Part shown: positions 15,367 to 22,292 of the stretch, piece after piece
Position numbering within the stretch: position 1 is the stretch's first letter
How the letters are laid out: every line of letters begins with the position of its first letter
DNA from: Terriglobia bacterium
GTDB lineage: Bacteria; Acidobacteriota; Terriglobia; UBA7540
Assembly: GCA_020072905.1 (NCBI GenBank)
Contig: JAIQGB010000046.1
Coordinates: 1-24,626, forward strand
Direction of reading: 5' to 3'
Length of the DNA: 24,626 nucleotides
Position numbers and translations under genes: made by a program
Notes under the pieces: model-generated
Databases searched by the model: none
Told to the model about the DNA's origin: nothing
Seen by the model: the letters and a program-made list of their open reading frames with translations, nothing else

Positions 15367-16700
15367 AGCCCCATTCCTTTCATGATTCCGAACACCTTGT
15401 CCACCGTGCTTAGGGTCTTTTCGATATCCGCGTCCGTATGCGCCGCGGAGAGATACCACAGGCCTTTCTCGGTGGGAAAGATATGTATTCCATGATCCAG
15501 CAAGAGTTGGCGGAATACGAAGTATGCCTCCTTCTCCTGGCCGAACGCATCTCGCATATCCCAGATTTCACCCTCGTGGAAAGAGACACAGAACACCGAC
15601 CCGGGCCCCTGGATGCGCACGGTTAGGTTGTATTTCTTTGCCATCCTTTCAATTTCCCTCATCATGTGCGTGCCGGTTTCATTGATCCGCCGAATGATGG
15701 CGCAGTTATCCTTCTTCAGCTCCGTCAGCACCGCTTTGGCCGCCGCGCAGCCGATGGCATTGCCGTTGAACGTCCCGGCGTGTACAGCCTGGCGATTCGA
15801 AACCACCTGCATAATCTCTCGGCTGGCCCCATAGGCGAAAATGGGGAATCCGCCTCCGAGCGCCTTAAAACCGCAGGTGATATCGGGAATGACGCCGAGG
15901 AACTCCTGCGCACCGCCCAGGGCGCCCCGCAATCCCGTAATGGTTTCATCGAAGATCAACATTGCGCCGTTTTCGGTGGCCAGGCGGCGCAGGCCCTCCA
16001 GGTACCCCGGCCGCGGCATGATGATGCCGCAGTTGCTCATGATGGGCTCGGTCAGGATGGCCGCAATTTCGTCCGGGTGATTCCGGAAAGCGTTCTTCAC
16101 ATAATCGAGATTGTTCCAGGGGAGAACGGCGACGTTGTCGAGCACATTGCGCGCCACCCCCTTGCTGTACCCGTGGATGACCGGCTGGGGGTTTTCGCGC
16201 GTACCGAAATCCTCTCCCTTGTCGGGGTGGAAGCTGAAGAAGACGTTGTCCATCCAGCCGTGATAATGGCCCTCGAACTTGATGAACTTCGTGCGGCCGG
16301 TCACCGCACGCGCCAAACGCAGCACCGCCTGAACGGCCTCCGAACCGGTATTGTTGAAGTTAACCACCTCGAAGCACGGCACCGCCTCGACCAGCAACTT
16401 TGCGACTTCGACCTGCAAAGGATGCGGTTCTCCGAAGGCGGTACCTTTTTCCAGTTGCTCCCGGATCGCGACGTTCACCACCTGCGGGCAATGTCCGAGG
16501 ATGAGCGGTCCGTAATTCAAGAGGTAATCAATAAATTCGTTCCCATCCACGTCATAGAGCCTGCTCCCCCGCCCGCGCGTCATATACAGCGGGTGGGGCC
16601 GGCCAAAGCTCTGGACTTGGGACCCAACGCCCATCGCGAAAACGCTCTTCGCGTCCTCATACATCGCCCGAGATTGGGGATACTCCTTCCAGTCCCACAT
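15363..16700 (-). CDS. Class-III PLP-dependent aminotransferase, glutamate-1-semialdehyde aminomutase-like
   Basis: 445 aa, fold-type I PLP enzyme of the acetylornithine/GSA-aminomutase class. The start ATG at 16700 is preceded by GGAG about 9 nt upstream. Visible sites: N117-T-G-S-E-A (cofactor phosphate region), FEGHYHGW, D251 in IFDETITG (pyridine nitrogen), and the Schiff-base lysine K279 in GFKALGGGFP. The fold and length resemble HemL, but the context (two sugar-type dehydrogenases and a polyol dehydrogenase, no haem genes) argues against a role in haem synthesis. Class-III aminotransferases are known to act on sugar aldehydes and ketones in aminoglycoside and azasugar pathways. Its stop overlaps the next gene by 4 nt, implying translational coupling. 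Transaminase versus 2,1-aminomutase activity cannot be decided from sequence alone. Confidence 0.9.
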   Translation of the reverse strand: MWDWKEYPQSRAMYEDAKSVFAMGVGSQVQSFGRPHPLYMTRGRGSRLYDVDGNEFIDYLLNYGPLILGHCPQVVNVAIREQLEKGTAFGEPHPLQVEVAKLLVEAVPCFEVVNFNNTGSEAVQAVLRLARAVTGRTKFIKFEGHYHGWMDNVFFSFHPDKGEDFGTRENPQPVIHGYSKGVARNVLDNVAVLPWNNLDYVKNAFRNHPDEIAAILTEPIMSNCGIIMPRPGYLEGLRRLATENGAMLIFDETITGLRGALGGAQEFLGVIPDITCGFKALGGGFPIFAYGASREIMQVVSNRQAVHAGTFNGNAIGCAAAKAVLTELKKDNCAIIRRINETGTHMMREIERMAKKYNLTVRIQGPGSVFCVSFHEGEIWDMRDAFGQEKEAYFVFRQLLLDHGIHIFPTEKGLWYLSAAHTDADIEKTLSTVDKVFGIMKGMGL

Positions 16701-16716
16701 AAGGTGCTCTCCGTTT

Positions 16717-17709
16717 CTACCTGAGCTTCACGACTCTGTTCGTCTGGTATGACTTGATCACGGCTTCGACGGCCTGCGTGGCGAGCATCCCATCCTCGCC
16801 TGAAACCGGTACTGGCTTGTCTTCCAGCACGCAGGAGATGAAATCCCTGATGGGCGGCTCTTCGGTGACGTTCAACAGGACAAACGGCGTCTGATACTTA
16901 TCGGCCGTCACCGTGATGCTCTCGTAGTCGGCGCTCACGTCAATCCTTCCCGCCTCGCCTTGGACCGAGAGCCACATGTCGTTCACGGGGTTCCGCCAGT
17001 TTCGGCTGAGTACCCAGGAGGATTCAAAATGGACTACCGTCCCTTGTCGCATCTTCATGGTGGCTTTAACAAGGTCCCGCGTCTTAAAGCCCTTGCTCGT
17101 CAAAAGGCCCTGGACAGCCATTGCGAACACCTCCTGGGGCTGGTCGTTCAACATCCAGAAGGCAAGATCGGCGATGTGGACCATGAGGAACCATTCCGGT
17201 CCGGTATGCTCGGCCCAGGTCATGTTCTCTTCCACCCAGGAAATCGTGTCCGAAAGAACAAAAGTGCCGCAGACCGGCTTGCCGATTCTCCCCGCAGCGA
17301 TAGCGTCCCGCGCGGCGATGAAGGCTGGATACCATCGGTTGTGGTAGTTCACCATGAGTTTTCGGCCGGAGCGCTTCCGAGCAGCAAGAATGGCCCGACA
17401 CTCCGCCGTGGACTCCGCCATGGGCTTTTCAAGCAGAACGTGCTTACCCGCCTGCAGAGCCGCGACCGCATACCCCGCATGGGCATGATCGGGTGTGGCG
17501 ATGGACAGTATCTGAATCTCATCATCGGCCAGCATGTCTTCAAACGACGTCGTCCAGGCGCACCCATACTTTTTACCGACCTTCTTTGCCCGCGCCTTGC
17601 TTCTGCTCCACACGCGCAGGAGTTTGACCCGGGAATCCTTCTTATAGGTCCGGGCATGAACTTCACCGTAGATTCCGACACCTACAACTCCGACTCCTAC
17701 TCTTTCCAT
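16717..17709 (-). CDS. Gfo/Idh/MocA family oxidoreductase (first gene of the operon)
   Basis: 330 aa from the ATG at 17709 with GAGGAA upstream; the longer open frame to 17802 lacks conserved sequence. The Rossmann motif is VGVVGVGIYGEVHA, the catalytic lysine is K95 in LEKPMA, and H178/D181 lie in MVHIADL. There is no signal peptide. It shares HNRW, LSDTISW and a SWVL motif with the dehydrogenase two genes downstream, so the two probably arose by duplication and then took different substrates or positions. The family oxidises hydroxyls of sugars, cyclitols and derivatives with NAD(P). The gene leads a four-gene operon; the aminotransferase begins 16 nt after its stop, which suggests that the keto product or substrate of this enzyme is shared with the aminotransferase. 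Confidence 0.9.
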   Translation of the reverse strand: MERVGVGVVGVGIYGEVHARTYKKDSRVKLLRVWSRSKARAKKVGKKYGCAWTTSFEDMLADDEIQILSIATPDHAHAGYAVAALQAGKHVLLEKPMAESTAECRAILAARKRSGRKLMVNYHNRWYPAFIAARDAIAAGRIGKPVCGTFVLSDTISWVEENMTWAEHTGPEWFLMVHIADLAFWMLNDQPQEVFAMAVQGLLTSKGFKTRDLVKATMKMRQGTVVHFESSWVLSRNWRNPVNDMWLSVQGEAGRIDVSADYESITVTADKYQTPFVLLNVTEEPPIRDFISCVLEDKPVPVSGEDGMLATQAVEAVIKSYQTNRVVKLR

Positions 17710-17735
17710 AATTCGTTCCTCGGTTCCTTTGCGAC

Positions 17736-17765
17736 TTTTAGCGAGATGTCTTGGAGGCTTGACAA
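17736..17765 (-). promoter_or_regulatory. Possible promoter of the four-gene operon
   Basis: On the minus strand TTGTCA (17765-17760) and CTAAAA (17741-17736) are 18 bp apart, about 27 nt upstream of the first ATG. The -35 is one mismatch from TTGACA; the -10 is poor. Low confidence; no better pair close to the gene was found. Confidence 0.28.
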
Positions 17766-17842
17766 AGGCGCCTGCCACCACACGAGGCGATGAACCCAGC
17801 ATCCGGCCGCCGCGGCTCTCCAGGTTCCGTCCTGAGATTGAA

Positions 17843-17863
17843 CTGACCGGAGAGGCTGACCGG
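17843..17863 (+). repeat. Direct repeat CTGACCGG with 13-bp period, possible operator
   Basis: CTGACCGG occurs at 17843-17850 and 17856-17863, a 13-bp spacing, and again at 18121-18128 in the same intergenic region. It lies upstream of the four-gene operon. A regulator binding site is an inference. Confidence 0.35.
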
Positions 17864-18328
17864 CCTAACGTCTGACTTTCGCCCGCCCCCCAAGAACGAG
17901 CCGTCCCTTTCTACCAGACCGGCCGAACGAAATCAAGGCAAGATTCGTTAATGTTCTTTTCCTGACCTCGAAGTACCTTCAATGCGTCGCTATAGTTAAT
18001 TTATTGTATTTTTAGTGGGAATCTGGCCTGAGCGGCCCTTAGATGAACGACGGCGCCGCGCGGTAGTCTCCGTCTGCTAAATGTCCGAAACTATTAGGGA
18101 TACTGGACATCTTATCGACACTGACCGGACCGAGCGCCATCCGCCACCGGTGACAAGTTGGATTCCACTCAAAGTTCCGTCAGAAAGTCATTATCCGGGC
18201 AATGGCAGCCGGTCCAGTCGTCGTTCTGGAGGAGTCTAGGGGCTTACCACCATCTAAAATACTGGCTCAGGTCAAGTTCTATCCTGCAGTGCGGGGGACC
18301 ACGGATCGCTCACGAGGACACAAAAGCC

Positions 18329-18355
18329 TTGACTTTTATTTCTTAAAAGTATAAA
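18329..18355 (+). promoter_or_regulatory. Predicted promoter of the TonB-dependent receptor gene
   Basis: TTGACT at 18329-18334 and TATAAA at 18350-18355, with a short 15-bp spacer, sit in a local AT-rich stretch. Transcription from here would start near 18362 and give a leader of about 225-230 nt before the ATG at 18590. Confidence 0.45.
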
Positions 18356-18443
18356 AGGACCCACGAAAGTTGTGAGCTGTGAAAGGATAAAGAAGAAACC
18401 TCGCCGGATTCCCAACGGTCGAGGGGGTTGATTTGCTGGTGAA

Positions 18444-18493
18444 CCTCGGAACGTGATGAGCCCTCGAATTATTCACCTCGAGGGCGACCGAGG
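18444..18493 (+). promoter_or_regulatory. Two-tier stem-loop in the leader of the TonB receptor mRNA
   Basis: An inner perfect 8-bp stem GCCCTCGA (18460-18467) / TCGAGGGC (18478-18485) with a 10-nt loop is enclosed by an outer 6-bp stem CCTCGG (18444-18449) / CCGAGG (18488-18493), separated by an asymmetric internal loop (10 and 2 nt). It lies about 100 nt before the start codon within the predicted leader. I do not recognise it as a known riboswitch class. A regulatory role is inference. Confidence 0.4.
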
Positions 18494-18589
18494 GAGATAC
18501 CATCGGTGCACGGTTTCGCAGAGTCGCAAGTCGAGTTCTGGACGGGTTGTAGTCAGCGTCGGATGGGCTAGCACACTAAGGAGGTTGAT

Positions 18590-21500
18590 ATGTCCCCCCA
18601 GTCAGAAGAGTCTCATTTCTGCGGCAGGCGGGTTCGCCTATATCGGACCGGCGCTCGCCTGTTGGCGGCTCTGGCGTTTTGTCTCGGGTTGGCCATGTGC
18701 GCCTGGGCCCAGAAGGATACAGGCAGCATTGTAGGGACGGTGAAAGACCCAACCGGGGCGGTCATTCCCCAGGCCAAAGTCACCGTCACCGACGTGGATA
18801 GGGGCAACACCTTTTCAACGGTGACTAACCCCTCAGGGGACTATGTTGCGAGTCCGCTGCGTATCGGCCATTACAGCATCAAGATCGAGAGGGAAGGCTT
18901 TAAGACCAGCGTGGCAGGCCCCATCGAGCTCCAGGTCCAGGAGCGTGCGGAGGTGAACGTCACTCTGGAAGTGGGCCAGATGGTTCAGACGGTCGAGGTG
19001 CAGGGATCCACGCCGCTGCTGGAGACGCAAACCTCCGAATTGGGCCAAGTCGTCAGCACCCGCCGGATGGTCGACCTGCCCTTGAATGGTCGCAACTTTG
19101 CCCAGTTGGCGTTGCTCAGTACCGGCGTCGCGCCGACGGAGCCGGGCGCACGCAACGAAGGTAGCTTTGGGTTCTCTTCCAACGGCGGGCGCTCCTACCA
19201 GAACAACTTCCTGCTCGATGGCGTCGACAACAATTCGAACCTCACCGACTTGCTGAATGGGACCAGTTACGTGGTCCAGCCCTCGGTGGATGCCTTGCAG
19301 GAATTCAAGGTCCAGACCAACGCCTACAGCGCGGAATTCGGGCGCGGCAACGGCGCGATTCTGAACGCGACGATCAAGTCCGGCACCAACGAGTTTCACG
19401 GGGATGTTTACGAGTTCCTTCGTAACGACAAGCTGGATGCGCGCAACTTTTTTGAGGCCGACCGCGGCGCTTATCAACAAAACCAATTCGGCGGCACGAT
19501 CGGCGGGCCTGTCCGGCTGGGCAAACTCTACGACGGGCGCAACCGAACTTTCTTCTTCTTCGACTACGAAGGCCTTCGGGTCCGCCAGGCGCGCACCCTG
19601 ACGGCGACGGTGCCCACGCCGGAAGAACGCGGCGGAGATTTCTCCTCCCTGCTGGACATGAGCTCTCCCACCGGCGTGCCGGACTGCAATGGCCATATGA
19701 CGTACGCCGGGGAGATTTTCGACGTGCGGCAAGCACAGACCGGCGCCAGCACGCCGACCGGGCAGTGCGGGGTGCCTTTTGGCTACGACGCTTCGGGGAA
19801 CCCGCTGAACGTCATCCCGACTCTGGCGAGGGATGCGCTGGCAGTGAAGCTCACGGATCTGTGGCCGTTGCCCAACGTTTCCGGGGCGGGGTACAACTTC
19901 CTGGCCACCCCCAAGCGGACCGAGAGCCGCAATAACTTCGATGTTCGTGTCGACCAGAAGTTCTCTGACAAGGACACTGGCTTCGCTCGTCTTAGCTATG
20001 AGAAACAGCCGAGTGTCATCCCCTCCGTCTTCCAGGCAACGGGTGGGAACGGAGCCGACTTTTTTACCGGCAACGAAGTGAACTTCTACCTCGGCGCCGC
20101 TTTGAGCGAGACCCATATTTTCAATCCCCACGTGGTGAACGAATTCCGTTTCGGGTACAACCGCATCAATTCGCACCGCTACCAGTTCAACTCCGACAAG
20201 AACGTTTCTGCCGACCTGGGGATTCCGGGCGTGCCTTTTGCTCCGCTCAACGGCGGGATGCCCGAGTTCGATTTTTCGGATGTGGATGCGATCGGCGACC
20301 CGACGTACCTCCCCTCGCTGGAAATTCAGAACACCTTCAGCCTCAACGACAACCTGACGTGGATTCATGGTGGGCATTCGCTGAAGTTCGGGGCTGAGTT
20401 CAAGCACGAAGAGTTCACGATCTTCCAGCCGGCGGAACCCCGCGGGCAGCTCGCCTTTGACCCGGTCTTTACGGACAACGCCGGCGCTCCGGGCAGCGGG
20501 GGCTCTGGCTATGCTTCGTTCCTAGTCGGCCTGACCGATGGTGGCGCGATCACGAACCTGCACAATGTGGACTATGTGCGGCCGGACTACGCGTTTTACA
20601 TGCAGGATGATTTCAGGGTGAGTTCGCGGCTCACCTTGAACCTGGGCGTGCGGTATGAACTCTTCACGACGGTCAAGGAGAAGTACGACGCGCAGGGAAC
20701 CTACGATCTGGCCACAGGGACGCTTTACGTCCCCAAGGGCCAGAGTGCGCAATTGACGCCCATCATCGCCTCCCTGGTGCCCATCAGCGCCACCGCCAGC
20801 CGCGGGTTGGTGCCGGTGGATGCCAATAACATCGCCCCGCGCATCGGGTTTGCTTACAAAGTCAGAGATAAACTAGTGTTGCGGGGCGGCTACGGGGTCT
20901 TCTACGCGGGCTACGAGTCAGGGCCCTGGTCGAATCCCAGCCCGGCTTTCAATCCACCGTTCTTTGTAACCCAGAACTTCAACACCCCCTGTGGAGCCCC
21001 CTCGGCGAACCCCGGGGGGGGACAACTGGATTGCAGTATTCCGGGGCTCAGCCAGTTTGCGAACGGATTCCCAGCCACTTCGTTGGTTGACCCGAACACT
21101 CCACAACTCCTGGAGTTGGCCAACAACATCCGGACCCCTTACATGCAACAGTGGCACCTCTCGACGCAATACGAGTTGCCGCATAACACCATGGTGGAGA
21201 TCGGCTACGGCGGCTCGAAGGGGACTAAGCTCTACACATTCTTCGACGGCAATCAACCCACGCCGACGACCGACTCGACCGCCGCTTATGCTCCCCGCCG
21301 GCCTGATCCCATCATCGACTCAGGGATCAGCATCTTCAACTCCATGGGGAATTCGTTTTATAACTCCCTCCAGGCGCGCGCCGAGAAACGCTTCTCGAAC
21401 GGGTTCTCGCTGCTGGCCAGCTATACGTGGAGCCACTCCATTGACAATGAGTCGGCGGCCAACTTGGGATCGAGTAACAACAGCGGCCCCCGGTTCTTCC

Positions 21501-22099
21501 GAGCGTATCCGGGCTGGGAACGCGGCAACTCCGATTTCGACATTCGCCACCGCTTCGTCCTGGGATACATCGTGGAGTTGCCCTTCGGACGTGGCAAGCA
21601 CTTCGGGAGCGGCGTGAGCGGCCCCCTCAATCAGGTGATTGGCGGCTGGCAGCTTTCCGGAGTCACCACGCTTTCGACGGGCAACTGGTTCACCATCACG
21701 GACGGCAATGGGAACTTTTCGAACTCCTCGGGAGGCCAGCGGCCCGATCTGGTTTCCGGCCAAAACCCCAATGGGAAGCCTTGTGTAGCCGGGACGTTCT
21801 TTAACACTTGCGCCTTCGCGGACCCTCCGCTGGGTTCGTTCGGCAATGCGGGCCGGAACATCGTGCTGGGGCCTGGGTTCCAGGTCTGGGATGTCTCCCT
21901 GCTGAAGCGGTTCCAGATCAAAGAGGGGAGCCACGTGGAATTCCGGGCAGAGTTCTTCAACCTGCCGAACCATACCAATCTCGCTCCGAGCTGTGCTTAC
22001 TGTACCAGCCCCGTGGACCTGTCCAGCTCGAGGTACGGGTTCGCGACCTATGCTCTCGCGCCACGTCAGATTCAGTTCGGACTGAAGTTCTACTACTAA
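18590..22099 (+). CDS. TonB-dependent receptor with carboxypeptidase-regulatory-like N-terminal domain (Oar/SusC-like)
   Basis: 1169 aa. The start is supported by a strong AAGGAGG (18578-18584) 5 nt before the ATG. A signal peptide with a long basic n-region ends around A40 (CAWA-QKD). Residues about 44-125 form the carboxypeptidase regulatory-like beta domain (GSIVGTVKDPTGAVIPQAKV). The plug (about 130-250) includes DLPLNGRNF near 164 and NFLLDGVDNN. The rest is a large outer-membrane beta-barrel ending in aromatic residues (GLKFYY), as expected for barrel assembly. Such receptors are expanded in Acidobacteriota and import large substrates using TonB energy. No SusD-like lipoprotein is present. 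The substrate is unknown; the downstream hexosaminidase and divergent sugar-modifying operon suggest an amino-sugar glycan. The gene ends at a strong terminator. Confidence 0.95.
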   Translation: MSPQSEESHFCGRRVRLYRTGARLLAALAFCLGLAMCAWAQKDTGSIVGTVKDPTGAVIPQAKVTVTDVDRGNTFSTVTNPSGDYVASPLRIGHYSIKIEREGFKTSVAGPIELQVQERAEVNVTLEVGQMVQTVEVQGSTPLLETQTSELGQVVSTRRMVDLPLNGRNFAQLALLSTGVAPTEPGARNEGSFGFSSNGGRSYQNNFLLDGVDNNSNLTDLLNGTSYVVQPSVDALQEFKVQTNAYSAEFGRGNGAILNATIKSGTNEFHGDVYEFLRNDKLDARNFFEADRGAYQQNQFGGTIGGPVRLGKLYDGRNRTFFFFDYEGLRVRQARTLTATVPTPEERGGDFSSLLDMSSPTGVPDCNGHMTYAGEIFDVRQAQTGASTPTGQCGVPFGYDASGNPLNVIPTLARDALAVKLTDLWPLPNVSGAGYNFLATPKRTESRNNFDVRVDQKFSDKDTGFARLSYEKQPSVIPSVFQATGGNGADFFTGNEVNFYLGAALSETHIFNPHVVNEFRFGYNRINSHRYQFNSDKNVSADLGIPGVPFAPLNGGMPEFDFSDVDAIGDPTYLPSLEIQNTFSLNDNLTWIHGGHSLKFGAEFKHEEFTIFQPAEPRGQLAFDPVFTDNAGAPGSGGSGYASFLVGLTDGGAITNLHNVDYVRPDYAFYMQDDFRVSSRLTLNLGVRYELFTTVKEKYDAQGTYDLATGTLYVPKGQSAQLTPIIASLVPISATASRGLVPVDANNIAPRIGFAYKVRDKLVLRGGYGVFYAGYESGPWSNPSPAFNPPFFVTQNFNTPCGAPSANPGGGQLDCSIPGLSQFANGFPATSLVDPNTPQLLELANNIRTPYMQQWHLSTQYELPHNTMVEIGYGGSKGTKLYTFFDGNQPTPTTDSTAAYAPRRPDPIIDSGISIFNSMGNSFYNSLQARAEKRFSNGFSLLASYTWSHSIDNESAANLGSSNNSGPRFFRAYPGWERGNSDFDIRHRFVLGYIVELPFGRGKHFGSGVSGPLNQVIGGWQLSGVTTLSTGNWFTITDGNGNFSNSSGGQRPDLVSGQNPNGKPCVAGTFFNTCAFADPPLGSFGNAGRNIVLGPGFQVWDVSLLKRFQIKEGSHVEFRAEFFNLPNHTNLAPSCAYCTSPVDLSSSRYGFATYALAPRQIQFGLKFYY

Positions 22100-22117
22100 G
22101 CCCGCCCGCGGCGTTTG

Positions 22118-22159
22118 GAAGGCCCCTGCGCTTATCCGGCAGGGGCCTTCTCCTTTTCC
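22118..22159 (+). terminator. Rho-independent terminator after the TonB receptor gene
   Basis: A perfect 12-bp GC-rich stem, GAAGGCCCCTGC (22118-22129) with GCAGGGGCCTTC (22139-22150), has a 9-nt loop and is followed by a pyrimidine/T-rich tract. It lies 19 nt after the stop codon, so the hexosaminidase gene probably has its own promoter. Confidence 0.8.
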
Positions 22160-22292
22160 TCCTGCTAGCCTGAGGCGGGCTGTTTCCCGCGCGCCAGCGG
22201 AGCATTAGACTGCCGGGACCTTCTTGCATGCACGGCTGCTCCAGAGTACCCCACCCAATCCCGGAGTCGAGGTTACTTCCCACGGAGGAACA

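Larger units (their letters stand above)
17710..18589. other. 880-bp intergenic region between divergent transcription units
   Basis: No convincing gene was found on either strand. It contains a possible leftward promoter next to the dehydrogenase gene, a CTGACCGG repeat pair (17843-17863) with a third copy at 18121-18128, an AT-rich patch at about 17990-18015, a dyad ATGTCC (18081-18086) / GGACAT (18105-18110), and a rightward promoter at 18329-18355 followed by a leader of over 200 nt. About 300 bases between 18010 and 18320 hold nothing I can assign apart from that dyad and the third repeat copy. No regulator gene lies in or beside it. Confidence 0.7.

Noticed and set aside
15363..16700. 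Calling the aminotransferase hemL (haem biosynthesis)
   Set aside because: Fold and lysine motif are similar, but the operon partners are sugar dehydrogenases and no other tetrapyrrole gene is near, so the specific name is not justified.
18158..18346. Small plus-strand frame of 62 codons in the intergenic region
   Set aside because: TTG start, no ribosome binding site, ends at the predicted receptor promoter, and no protein-like pattern.
18453..18734. Plus-strand frame of 93 codons overlapping the receptor leader and start
   Set aside because: It runs through the stem-loop and out of frame into the receptor gene, without a ribosome binding site. A leader peptide is possible but unsupported.
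18833..20407. Long minus-strand open frame (524 codons) opposite the TonB receptor gene
   Set aside because: No motifs or ribosome binding site, and the plus strand matches a known receptor family throughout.
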